64,000 nucleotides of DNA from Flavobacteriales bacterium UBA2306 (GTDB taxonomy: Bacteria; Bacteroidota; Bacteroidia; Flavobacteriales; Weeksellaceae): positions 1-64,000 of the forward strand of contig DDVS01000008.1 of the NCBI GenBank assembly GCA_002345565.1, written 5' to 3'. The notes under the pieces were generated by a model, which was given only the letters and a program-made list of their open reading frames with translations, was not told the origin of the DNA and did no database searches. Shown here piece after piece: positions 7,998 to 15,777 of the stretch. Position numbers and translations under genes: made by a program. Each line of letters starts with the position of its first letter. The stretch's first letter is position 1.

Positions 7998-9164
7998 TTA
8001 ATTGTTGATTTTGTAAGTGGTGATTTTCCAATTGTTGTTAACAGCTTTCAATCCGTAAGTCACATTCAAGGAAGTTGTTTTCCCGTTTTTATCGGTTACA
8101 TCATAAGTGACGTTGACATTGGCTGAATTATCTTTATTAAAAGGTACAGTCATATTTTTAACATTGATGTTTTTTACAGAACCAAATCCGGAATTTGGAT
8201 TCGAGAACTTCTCATAAGAACCCCAGTTTGGGTTTTCTGAAGCATCAAAAGCTGCTTTGAAATTCTGAGAGGACAAATTGTTTAAGAATCTTGTCACTGT
8301 GGTTTTTGGATCTGTGGTTGTTGTTTTTGCCGGAGTTGTAGGAGGAGTAATAGTCTCGCCGATTTGCGGGTCAACTTGTGGCTCGGGAACTTGAAGAGAG
8401 TCAGAAATTACAGGAGCTGGCGGTGTATAAAGTGCTACTCCATTCACAGGAATTCCCATCTTAAGCATTTGTAAAAGTTTCTTAGTCGTTTTTACAGTTA
8501 GCTTAACATCGATTTTTTCTTCAAAGATTTTTTCTTTTGGAAGTTTAGAATATAAAATCGTGAATCCTCTAAAAGCAGGATCTTGAATGAGGTTTTTTGA
8601 AGTTGAAATCTTGGTTCCGCCACTGGAAATTTCCATAGTTGTTTCTAAAGCTGCACCTTCAAACTCTACTTTTCTGCCATTGTTATCTACTAATTCTGGC
8701 GTCACTATTAATCCTTTAGAACCAGATAAACTATCGCCGGCAATATTTCTAATGACAATATTAATTGCGGAAGCATCTATATCGTTCGGGTCTTTTTCAG
8801 AAGCTACTTCGTTGCCGAAGATGTTCATTTCGCCTAAGCTTGGCGGTGCTGTACTGCTCCAATCAATTCCGTTTTTTTGTGCTACTTGGTCTGCCAAAGC
8901 GAAGATTTCTGCTGTCTTTTTCCCATCAAGAAGTTTCCCAAGTGCTGCAATTTCTGCAATATCGCCCTCGGCTTCTACACCAAAGGTTTTTAGAATATAT
9001 AACGCTTCGTTAAATTTTACTTGTTTCAACGTAGGAAGGCTGGAAGCCATATCATTGATACTTTCCTGGAAGCTTTTGCGACTGCTTCCATCAACACTTG
9101 TTTTTTTGCAACCAACCATCAGAATCAGTAAAGTTGCTAACAGACAGTATTTTATAAGTTTCAT
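7998..9164 (-). CDS. Predicted lipoprotein, DUF6694-like N-terminus and DUF4878-like C-terminus
   Basis: The 388-residue protein has a lipoprotein signal peptide (lipobox LMVGC, Cys19). The segment after it (KSFQESINDMASSLPTLKQ) resembles the conserved start of DUF6694-type lipoproteins. A Pro/Thr-rich linker (about 260-290) leads to a C-terminal domain of about 100 residues (TVTRFLNNLSSQNFKAAFDA ... WKITTYKI) that looks like the NTF2-like DUF4878 fold. Both matches are from memory of motifs and are tentative. It is probably anchored in a periplasmic leaflet; function unknown. Upstream of apt by nine bases. Confidence 0.7.
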   Translation of the reverse strand: MKLIKYCLLATLLILMVGCKKTSVDGSSRKSFQESINDMASSLPTLKQVKFNEALYILKTFGVEAEGDIAEIAALGKLLDGKKTAEIFALADQVAQKNGIDWSSTAPPSLGEMNIFGNEVASEKDPNDIDASAINIVIRNIAGDSLSGSKGLIVTPELVDNNGRKVEFEGAALETTMEISSGGTKISTSKNLIQDPAFRGFTILYSKLPKEKIFEEKIDVKLTVKTTKKLLQMLKMGIPVNGVALYTPPAPVISDSLQVPEPQVDPQIGETITPPTTPAKTTTTDPKTTVTRFLNNLSSQNFKAAFDASENPNWGSYEKFSNPNSGFGSVKNINVKNMTVPFNKDNSANVNVTYDVTDKNGKTTSLNVTYGLKAVNNNWKITTYKINN

Positions 9165-9251
9165 TTTTATTGATGATTTATTTTTAAAAATAAGGAATAT
9201 GTTTGATTTGGAATCCCTTATATCAATTAATATGCAAAATTAAATTTTAAA

Positions 9252-9372
9252 ACCACATAGACACACAGGAAAAATGATTTTTTTAATTTAATGAAAATAT
9301 AAATTAGTATAAATTGATTCTTTTTTTCTGTAAAATTCTATTATCCTAAAAAAAACTATGAGTCTGTGTGGT
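9252..9372. repeat. Long-spaced inverted repeat (ACCACATAGACACACAG / CTATGAGTCTGTGTGGT)
   Basis: Arms at 9252-9268 and 9356-9372 are near-complementary over 17 bases and separated by 87 AT-rich bases. They lie in the 261-base gap between two divergent genes (9164 and 9426). The arm sequence resembles a dispersed intergenic repeat seen in flavobacterial genomes. No transposase gene lies between the arms. Confidence 0.65.
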
Positions 9373-9425
9373 GATATTTTTTCAAAGAAAATTAAAAAAA
9401 GTAACTTTACAGAAAATTAAAGTTG

Positions 9426-9857
9426 ATGCAGAACAAATTAGTAATAGATATTCACAGTTTTTCTTACAAAAAAGGAGGGATTCCTAAAGATAATACAGAG
9501 AACGGAGGCGGTTTCGTTTTCGATTGTAGAGGAATTCTTAATCCGGGGAGAATCGAAGAGTATAAAACTCAAACAGGAAATGATATTGGTGTTCAGGAAT
9601 TTCTTGAAAATAAAACAGAGATGCCTAATTTCTTAAAATCGATTCATAGTCTTATTTCTATCAGCATCAAAAATTATCTTGAAAGAGGTTTTGAAAATCT
9701 TCAAATCAACTTTGGATGTACAGGCGGACAACACCGTTCTGTTTATTCGGCTATCAAAACAGCTGAATTCATTAGACAAAATTTTCCGGATGCAGAAGTA
9801 AAAATCCATCACGACGAACAGTTGCATCTTAATTTATCATCCGCTTCTAGCAATTAG
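9426..9857 (+). CDS. Stand-alone RapZ C-terminal-like domain protein
   Basis: The 143-residue protein aligns with the C-terminal domain of RapZ: IDIHSFSYKKGGIP near the start, VFDCRGILNPGR (about 33-44) and the hallmark GCTGGQHRSVYSA (about 99-111). In E. coli this domain binds glmZ RNA and senses glucosamine-6-phosphate; in many Bacteroidota it is fused to a sugar kinase of the AmgK type. No kinase or P-loop domain is present here. The longest frame begins at TTG 9423, but ATG at 9426 is preferred. The nucleotidyltransferase gene follows 77 bases on, suggesting a role in amino-sugar salvage (inference). Confidence 0.85.
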   Translation: MQNKLVIDIHSFSYKKGGIPKDNTENGGGFVFDCRGILNPGRIEEYKTQTGNDIGVQEFLENKTEMPNFLKSIHSLISISIKNYLERGFENLQINFGCTGGQHRSVYSAIKTAEFIRQNFPDAEVKIHHDEQLHLNLSSASSN

Positions 9858-9934
9858 ATTTTTGCTGCTAGCTTAAAATAATATTAAATTGATGAGTGAA
9901 TTCATTCATCAATAATTATTTATCATTTATAAAT

Positions 9935-10648
9935 ATGAAAGCATTACTATTTGCTGCGGGAATGGGAACCCGTTTAAAACCTTTTACAGACAGTCATCCA
10001 AAAGCTTTGGCGAAAGTGAATGATGTTACTCTTCTGGAAAGAAACATCAAATATCTACAGAGTTACGGAATCAATGATTTTGTCATTAATATTCATCATT
10101 TTGGAGGTCAGATTCTCGCTTTCTTGGCAGAGAATGATAACTTCGGAGCCAATATAGAAATTTCAAATGAATCGGATGAACTTCTGGAAACTGGTGGCGG
10201 ATTGTTGTTCGCTAAAAGATTTCTTGAAAATGAGAAAACATTCTTAATTATGAATGTTGATATCCTGACAGACCTTAATATCGCCAATTTTATAAAAATC
10301 CACGAACTCAAAGGTGGAATGATTACTTTGGCCGTTTCCGATAGAGATAGTTCCAGAAAACTAATGTTCAATGACAAGATGTATCTTAAAGGCTGGAGAA
10401 ATCTTACAACTAACAAGAAAACAGTGGTTGGTGGAATTTTTAAATTAAGAGAATTGGCTTTCAGTGGAATCCATTGTGTGAATTCTGAGATATTCGAAAA
10501 ATTGACGAGAACCGGAAAATTCTCTATTATGGATGAATATCTGGACCTGATGAAAGAAGATATTATTATTGGTTATCAACACACCGCTAATTTGATTGAT
10601 GTTGGTAAGCCAGAATCTATTGTAGAAGCAGAGAAATTATTCAGATGA
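9935..10648 (+). CDS. Sugar-1-phosphate nucleotidyltransferase (MurU-like)
   Basis: The 237-residue nucleotidyltransferase-family protein begins MKALLFAAGMGTRLKPFTD, the NTP-binding signature G-x-G-T-R-x(4)-P. NVDILTDLN (about 104-112) carries the metal-binding Asp. Size and context fit N-acetylmuramate-1-phosphate uridylyltransferase (MurU) or a related NDP-sugar pyrophosphorylase of cell-wall recycling; specificity cannot be read directly. A longer frame starts at GTG 9896 but adds an atypical N-terminus, so ATG at 9935 is chosen. It overlaps the next gene by four bases (ATGA), indicating translational coupling. Confidence 0.85.
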   Translation: MKALLFAAGMGTRLKPFTDSHPKALAKVNDVTLLERNIKYLQSYGINDFVINIHHFGGQILAFLAENDNFGANIEISNESDELLETGGGLLFAKRFLENEKTFLIMNVDILTDLNIANFIKIHELKGGMITLAVSDRDSSRKLMFNDKMYLKGWRNLTTNKKTVVGGIFKLRELAFSGIHCVNSEIFEKLTRTGKFSIMDEYLDLMKEDIIIGYQHTANLIDVGKPESIVEAEKLFR

Positions 10649-11355
10649 CACAACAGGACGAAGAAAAAAGATTACACGACAGTCTGAGACAGAAAACTTG
10701 GGACGAGACCATCACGAAAGACAGCTGGATGATTTTCAGGATAATGTCAGAGTTTGTAGATGGTTATGAAAAGATGGTTCGCATTGGGCCTTGTGTTTCC
10801 ATTTTTGGTTCAGCTAGATTGAAACCGGATAGTTTTTATTACAAAATGGCTTCTGAAATTGCGGAGAAAATTACAGAAATTGGTTTTGGAGTGATTACAG
10901 GAGGTGGTCCGGGAATTATGGAAGCAGGTAACAAAGGCGCTCATGGCAATGGAAGATCTATAGGATTGAATATAGAACTGCCTTTTGAGCAACATTTTAA
11001 TGCGTATGTTGACAAAGGCTACAATATCAATTTTGATTATTTTTTCGTTAGAAAAGTAATGTTTGTAAAATATTCGCAGGGGTTTGTTGTAATGCCTGGA
11101 GGTTTCGGGACTTTGGATGAGTTGACAGAAGCTTTAACATTAATTCAGACCAATAAAATAGGAAAGTTCCCGATTGTTTTGGTCGGGAGCGAGTTCTGGA
11201 GTGGACTTTTGGATTGGTTTAAAGATACTTTGCTTAAAGAAGGATTGATTGCGGAGCACGATTTGTCACTGTTCCGAGTGGTAGATAATGCAGATGATGC
11301 TGTCGCACATATTAAAGCCTTCTATGATAAATATTCCGTTGGCGTTAATTTTTAA
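10645..11355 (+). CDS. LOG family protein (TIGR00730 Rossmann fold)
   Basis: The 236-residue protein carries the diagnostic PGGFGTLDELTEAL motif (PGGxGTxxE; about residues 151-164) and GVITGGGPGIMEAGNKGA (about 79-96). Characterised LOG proteins release adenine from AMP or cytokinin ribotides (phosphoribohydrolase); many bacterial members remain unassigned. It starts within the stop of the nucleotidyltransferase gene, so it belongs to the same operon. Catalytic Arg and Glu regions look intact. Confidence 0.9.
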   Translation: MTQQDEEKRLHDSLRQKTWDETITKDSWMIFRIMSEFVDGYEKMVRIGPCVSIFGSARLKPDSFYYKMASEIAEKITEIGFGVITGGGPGIMEAGNKGAHGNGRSIGLNIELPFEQHFNAYVDKGYNINFDYFFVRKVMFVKYSQGFVVMPGGFGTLDELTEALTLIQTNKIGKFPIVLVGSEFWSGLLDWFKDTLLKEGLIAEHDLSLFRVVDNADDAVAHIKAFYDKYSVGVNF

Positions 11356-11408
11356 CGAATGGCATATTAATTGACGAGTTTATTCTCTTAATTCAATAAA
11401 AAATAATA

Positions 11409-11882
11409 ATGAAAAAATCATTTTATATATTAGTTCTAGGTGTTTTTGTTCTTGGACTTTTAAGTTTTACTCATTTTGACTTTTTTTCTTCCATGACCAA
11501 AGTGGATTACATTGACGGAAGCAAAACTTTAAAATTTACCACGAAATTAAATACTTCACACATTTCCCAAGCGATAAAGATAGATCCTAATACCGCTGCT
11601 TTTGAGGCAGAAGTTAAAAAGTATGTTAATAATAATGTAGATGTTGCCATAAACGGGACTCCAAAAACAATGACTTTTACAGGAAGCCAGGTTAATGGAG
11701 AGTCTGTTTGGATTTATTATGAAGTAGGAAATGTTTCTGACATATCAAGCTTAAGCATCAAAAACAGTTTGCTGATAGGACAATTTCCAAAACAAGTTAA
11801 TATAATGAATATCAATTATAAAGGAAACCTGAAAACTGTTAATTTTCAAAAAGGAAAAGAAACTGTAGAAGTTAATTTCTAA
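11409..11882 (+). CDS. DUF6702-like exported protein
   Basis: The 157-residue protein has an N-terminal hydrophobic signal segment (about residues 4-21). It contains the stretch SMTKVDYIDGSKTLKFTTKL, a feature of the DUF6702 family often found near metalloproteases in Flavobacteriia. The remainder looks beta-rich, with no catalytic motif. It is likely periplasmic or outer-membrane associated. It follows the LOG gene by 53 bases and is closed by a strong terminator. Function unknown. Confidence 0.7.
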   Translation: MKKSFYILVLGVFVLGLLSFTHFDFFSSMTKVDYIDGSKTLKFTTKLNTSHISQAIKIDPNTAAFEAEVKKYVNNNVDVAINGTPKTMTFTGSQVNGESVWIYYEVGNVSDISSLSIKNSLLIGQFPKQVNIMNINYKGNLKTVNFQKGKETVEVNF

Positions 11883-11883
11883 T

Positions 11884-11911
11884 AAAAATCGGTCTTTTGA
11901 CCGATTTTTTT
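11884..11911 (+). terminator. Terminator after the DUF6702-like gene
   Basis: Hairpin AAATCGGTC-TTTT-GACCGATTT followed by T run; also A-rich on the 5' side, so it may serve the convergent minus-strand cco operon as well. Confidence 0.9.
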
Positions 11912-11923
11912 ATGATTAAAAGT

Positions 11924-12661
11924 TTAATGACAATTGCTATGGTCTGTATGAAAACCTTTGGTAGAATGATCTACATGCAAAGCTTCGGAATGTGGAGAAA
12001 CGTAAGGAATTCCTAGCTCTAATCCTCTCAAAACAAACAATCCACCGAGAATAATCATCATTACCGGAATGACTCTTAATATCTTTACCCGAAAAGCGGT
12101 TGTGATGAAATTCCCCAAGAAAACAACAGCAAACATAAATGGGAAAGTTCCCAATCCAAAAAGAAACATAAAAAGCGCACTTTGCCAGATTCCGCCGGCT
12201 GCCAACGAAGCTGTCAGAGCCATATAAACCATTCCGCAAGGTAAAAATCCATTTAGAATTCCTGTGGCAAAACGAGATTTGTAATCGGGACGTTGAAGAA
12301 TTTTTCCCAATTGCATTTTGACCTTCAATAAAGCTCTTGAAATGAAAGGAATTTTTGTAGCAAAATCTTTTCCTCCAAAAGATGAAATTGCCATTATAAT
12401 TAATAAAATCCCTACAGAAACCGTTAAATATTTTTGAAAACCTGCAAACTCAAAACTTTGTCCAATGATTCCAAGAACTGCGCCTAGAAAAGAGTAGGTG
12501 AGGATTCTTCCAAACTGATAAGTCAAATTTTGAAGGTAGAAATTAGCTTTCTGATTTTTGCTCAGCCCCATAGAAAGCGCAATAGGTCCGCACATACCAA
12601 TGCAATGGAATCCGGATGCGAATCCCAGTCCGATTGCTGATATGATGAGCGCTACTTCCAT
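11924..12661 (-). CDS. Sulfite exporter TauE/SafE-family membrane protein of the cbb3 cluster
   Basis: The 245-residue polytopic protein (about six membrane helices) has the motif GFHCIGMCGPIALSMG (about residues 17-32) and NGFLPCGMVYMALTASLAAG (about 134-153), both with conserved Cys. These are typical of the SafE/DsbD-like proteins encoded at cbb3 oxidase loci, thought to help copper handling or maturation of the oxidase (YP/CcoI-associated role, inference). A His-rich tail (DHSTKGFHTDHSNCH) could bind metal. Its ATG overlaps the fixH stop by ten bases, indicating coupled translation. Last gene of the cco operon. Confidence 0.88.
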   Translation of the reverse strand: MEVALIISAIGLGFASGFHCIGMCGPIALSMGLSKNQKANFYLQNLTYQFGRILTYSFLGAVLGIIGQSFEFAGFQKYLTVSVGILLIIMAISSFGGKDFATKIPFISRALLKVKMQLGKILQRPDYKSRFATGILNGFLPCGMVYMALTASLAAGGIWQSALFMFLFGLGTFPFMFAVVFLGNFITTAFRVKILRVIPVMMIILGGLFVLRGLELGIPYVSPHSEALHVDHSTKGFHTDHSNCH

Positions 12662-13098
12662 ACGATATCATAATCCACCTGGTATGGTTTTTTGTTTTCT
12701 GTCCATCTCAATTTCAAGGTGTAAGATCCTTTGGAGATCACTTTACTTGGAATAATGAAATAATTATGATGTAGCGTTATTTCTTTTTTTACATCCAGGT
12801 TAGAGTCTTCTGTACGGAACAATACGAAATTGACTTTATTTCCATCTACTACAATATTTTCGGGAAAAGTTATCTCTATACCATTTGTTGTAAGCTTCTG
12901 AGTGGGCAATTGTTTTAATTTGGCGGCGTTGTGCTTTGCATCAATAATTTTTTGATATTCCAGTTCTTCTTCATAATAATTATCAGAAACAAGATCTGCA
13001 TTATTACCTGTCGGAAAAGTAAAGATGAGAGTAAGGATGAAAATAATAAAACATCCCAATGCAATCATTAAACCGTGTCCCCAATTAAGGTTTTTCAT
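12652..13098 (-). CDS. ccoH: FixH/CcoH-family cbb3 oxidase assembly protein
   Basis: The 148-residue protein has one N-terminal membrane helix (about residues 9-28) and a short periplasmic beta-rich domain, the FixH layout. DNYYEEELEYQKIIDAKHNA (about 39-58) is the characteristic helix following the membrane segment. CcoH/FixH is needed for stable assembly of cbb3 oxidase subunits in the inner membrane. It lies nine bases after ccoG and overlaps the SafE-like gene. Confidence 0.9.
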   Translation of the reverse strand: MKNLNWGHGLMIALGCFIIFILTLIFTFPTGNNADLVSDNYYEEELEYQKIIDAKHNAAKLKQLPTQKLTTNGIEITFPENIVVDGNKVNFVLFRTEDSNLDVKKEITLHHNYFIIPSKVISKGSYTLKLRWTENKKPYQVDYDIVWK

Positions 13099-13107
13099 TA
13101 GATAATT

Positions 13108-14562
13108 TTAAAATTGAAATTTGAATGGCCCTTCGAAATAGGTGTTGTAAGAATCTAGCAACTCACCATTCATATCATAAACGCCTAATTTCAGATTTTG
13201 TTTTGATAATTTAATCTGATTTTCCGGAAAACTGACATTGATGGTTCCTTTAATCATGGCATCCCGCTTCATTATGATTTTATTGGAAGCTGCGCTGGAG
13301 GAAATTTCTCCATTTGTAGGCTCAATGATTTTAATGATAACAGTTTTGTTTTCGTTAGACTTGTTGAGAAAAGTATAGTTATAAGTATTTGTAATTTTGC
13401 CATCTCTAACGAAAAAAGTAGATCCCGGAGGTTTAAGAAATTTAGCTTCCATGGATCCTCTGTTGTTAAGTAAAAATCCTAAAAATCCAATCAGAAGAAC
13501 TAAAACGACGCTATATATTTTCATTTTTCCGGAAAATTTGAATTGGGCTTGTTCTTCAATTTCCTTTTCAGAAGCATAACGGATAAGTCCTTTTGGCAAA
13601 CCTACTTTTACCATTACTTCATCACAAGCATCTATACATGCGGTGCAATTGACGCATTCTAGCTGTTGGCCGTCTCGGATGTCTATTCCTGTAGGGCATA
13701 CTACCACGCATTGTTTGCAATCTATGCAATCACCTTTTCCTACAGCTTTTCTATCTTCGCCTTTTTTCCATTTAGAACGATTCTCACCTCTTTTATAATC
13801 GTAAAAAACATTGATGGTGTCTTTGTCAATCAGTACAGCCTGAAGTCTTCCATATGGACAAACCATGGTACAAACTTGTTCCCGGAACCAAGCGAAAACA
13901 AAATAAAAGGCTGCTGTAAACAATACCATTACCAAAAAATTGGTTGGTTTTGCGAAAGGACCTTCCTGCATAATGCGGAAAACTTCCTCATAACCCACAA
14001 TATACATAAACATAATATGGGTAATAATGAGTGAAATCAAAATGTAGATGCTCCACTTCAAAGATCGTTTCCAGATTTTTTCAGAATTCCAAGGCTGGTT
14101 ATCCAGTTTAATTTGCTTATTTCTATCGCCTTCTATTGCATATTCTATTTTACGGAAAATCATTTCTAGAAAAATAGTTTGGGGACAAATCCATCCACAA
14201 AATATTCTTCCAAAAGTTACAGTAAAAAGTATGATAAAAACAAGAGAAGTGATAGCGCCAAGAGCTAGGATGAAAAAATCCTGTGGGTAAAATGGTTGTC
14301 CAAAAATAAAAAACTGACGGTCTATAATATTAATTAGAAGCAGAGGATTACCATTAAATTTCAGAAAAGGTATTGTAAAATAGATAATTAATAAAACTAC
14401 GCTTACTATTACTCTGTAATTGGTAAATTTACCTTTAGGTTTTCTTGGATAAACCCATTTTCTTTTACCGGTATTATCCATTGTACCAACAGAGTCTCGG
14501 AATGTTTCAGCTTCTACTACCCAGCTTTCAGATTCGTTGTATTTTTTTTCTGTTGTACTCAT
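13108..14562 (-). CDS. ccoG: Cytochrome c oxidase accessory protein CcoG (FixG, RdxA)
   Basis: The 484-residue membrane ferredoxin has about five membrane helices. Motifs include GRIFCGWICPQTIFLE (about residues 118-133), QVCTMVCPYGR (about 229-239) and two 4Fe-4S clusters (CIDCKQCVVVCP and CVNCTACIDACDE, about 277-314). A C-terminal Ig-like periplasmic domain follows. CcoG acts in cbb3 biogenesis, probably as a cupric reductase that supplies Cu(I). ATG at 14562. A large hairpin separates it from ccoP. Confidence 0.95.
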   Translation of the reverse strand: MSTTEKKYNESESWVVEAETFRDSVGTMDNTGKRKWVYPRKPKGKFTNYRVIVSVVLLIIYFTIPFLKFNGNPLLLINIIDRQFFIFGQPFYPQDFFILALGAITSLVFIILFTVTFGRIFCGWICPQTIFLEMIFRKIEYAIEGDRNKQIKLDNQPWNSEKIWKRSLKWSIYILISLIITHIMFMYIVGYEEVFRIMQEGPFAKPTNFLVMVLFTAAFYFVFAWFREQVCTMVCPYGRLQAVLIDKDTINVFYDYKRGENRSKWKKGEDRKAVGKGDCIDCKQCVVVCPTGIDIRDGQQLECVNCTACIDACDEVMVKVGLPKGLIRYASEKEIEEQAQFKFSGKMKIYSVVLVLLIGFLGFLLNNRGSMEAKFLKPPGSTFFVRDGKITNTYNYTFLNKSNENKTVIIKIIEPTNGEISSSAASNKIIMKRDAMIKGTINVSFPENQIKLSKQNLKLGVYDMNGELLDSYNTYFEGPFKFQF

Positions 14563-14573
14563 AATATTTGAGA

Positions 14574-14662
14574 TAAAAAAAGAGATTGTCCCAAGAATAA
14601 ATAATGTTTATTTATTCTCAAATATCATTCCTAAGAACAATATTCGTGACAATCTCTTTTAT
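14574..14662 (-). terminator. Composite hairpin/terminator between ccoP and ccoG
   Basis: An outer stem of 13 bp (arms about 14578-14590 and 14648-14660, core GAGATTGTC/GACAATCTC) encloses an inner hairpin (AGAATAAATA...TATTTATTCT-type, about 14594-14618). On the minus strand the outer stem runs into seven T. It probably terminates part of the ccoNOQP transcript before the accessory genes ccoG-ccoH-safE. Confidence 0.8.
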
Positions 14663-14668
14663 ATGTTT

Positions 14669-15553
14669 TTATTTAGATTTTTCCCAATGGGCTTCTGTAC
14701 CCTGAGGTGCAGCACCACCCTGGGCTTCCGTAATTGGAGCTTGTTCTTGGTTGATGTGATAAACGTATGCTGCTACCTGTTCCATTTCAAAACCAGAAAC
14801 AATACCATTTTTACCCCAGGCCTGCATGGTTGGATTATTTTTACTTCCGTTATCCACCATATAGAATACATTTTTGAATAAAGTTTTTTCTGGTTGGTTG
14901 ATCCAGAAATTATCGGTCAAGTTAGGTCCAATACCTCCTTTTCCACCTTCTCCGTGGCAAGACACACAGTTGGTTTCAAAAACAGCTTTACCAGCTTCTA
15001 CATTATCTTCCGAGAATACAGCAGTTTCCAAGGTTGGCTGAGTAACAGTTTTCATATAATCTTCTACAGCTGCAATCTGTTCTTTATATTCTTGATCATA
15101 CTCTTTGTATGGATTTGCAAAATCTGTTAAGAAATAAGACGAAATGTACAAAACACAGTAAGCAACACCAAAATAGAAAAGACCCAACCACCATTTTGGA
15201 AGCTGATTGTCTAGCTCCATAATACCATCGAAACCGTGATCAATAAGAATATCTTTTTCTTCTTTCTCGGATTGGCTTTTAAATGCACCATTCCAGAGGT
15301 ATTGGAAGTATGGGATCTTTTTCTCTGCCAGATAATTTGCTTTTTCTGTATCGGTTAATTTCTTAAATTTTTCATTTTCAATCAAGTCTCCAATTGCTGT
15401 TTGTATAAATACCACGATAATACTTATCAAAGCAGTTCCCAGAAAATATCTAGAAGTAAGAAAATCGGATGTCTGAGAAAACATATAAAATACTACAAGT
15501 AATAATCCTAAGACTATCAAAATGTTAATATAGACAGGGGTTCTTCTTTTCAT
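14669..15553 (-). CDS. ccoP: cbb3-type cytochrome c oxidase subunit III (CcoP), mono-heme
   Basis: The 294-residue protein has two N-terminal membrane helices (about 8-26 and 34-52), a third helix near 118-136 and a single class I heme c site CVSCHGEGGKGG (about 190-201) with a probable axial Met near QAWG/NPTMQ. Proteobacterial CcoP has two hemes c; only one CxxCH is present here, as is usual in Bacteroidota. It delivers electrons to the CcoNO core. The C-terminus is Gln/Ala/Pro-rich. It lies 20 bases after ccoQ. Confidence 0.92.
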   Translation of the reverse strand: MKRRTPVYINILIVLGLLLVVFYMFSQTSDFLTSRYFLGTALISIIVVFIQTAIGDLIENEKFKKLTDTEKANYLAEKKIPYFQYLWNGAFKSQSEKEEKDILIDHGFDGIMELDNQLPKWWLGLFYFGVAYCVLYISSYFLTDFANPYKEYDQEYKEQIAAVEDYMKTVTQPTLETAVFSEDNVEAGKAVFETNCVSCHGEGGKGGIGPNLTDNFWINQPEKTLFKNVFYMVDNGSKNNPTMQAWGKNGIVSGFEMEQVAAYVYHINQEQAPITEAQGGAAPQGTEAHWEKSK

Positions 15554-15573
15554 GATTTATTATCTTTGTTAAT

Positions 15574-15765
15574 TTACAAAGTTAGATTGTTATTGTCATC
15601 TTCAAGTGGCGCATTTTCCTCTTCTGTATAGTATTTTTTGGGACGGTTAATCACAATATAAACCACTACTACAAAAAATAAAATGAAGATAATCATAGCT
15701 AGAGTCTGGAAAAACCCTGTATTTTCCACGTTAGAGACAATATCTTTAAAACTTTGCGGAATCAT
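15574..15765 (-). CDS. ccoQ: cbb3 oxidase small subunit CcoQ/FixQ
   Basis: The 63-residue protein has one membrane helix (about residues 20-40, ALMIIFILFFVVVVYIVINR region) and an acidic C-terminal tail, the layout of CcoQ, which stabilises the cbb3 complex. Sequence conservation in this subunit is low, so the call rests on size and on its position between ccoNO and ccoP. Confidence 0.85.
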   Translation of the reverse strand: MIPQSFKDIVSNVENTGFFQTLAMIIFILFFVVVVYIVINRPKKYYTEEENAPLEDDNNNLTL

Positions 15766-15777
15766 TTTATGTTAATA

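Noticed and set aside
8587..9243. Plus-strand open frame of 218 codons
   Set aside because: It is antisense to the lipoprotein gene (7998-9164), whose signal peptide and domain structure are convincing; the opposite frame is rich in Ser/Ile as expected of a shadow.
9252..9372. Insertion sequence
   Set aside because: Inverted arms are present, but the 87 bases between them encode nothing and no transposase occurs nearby.
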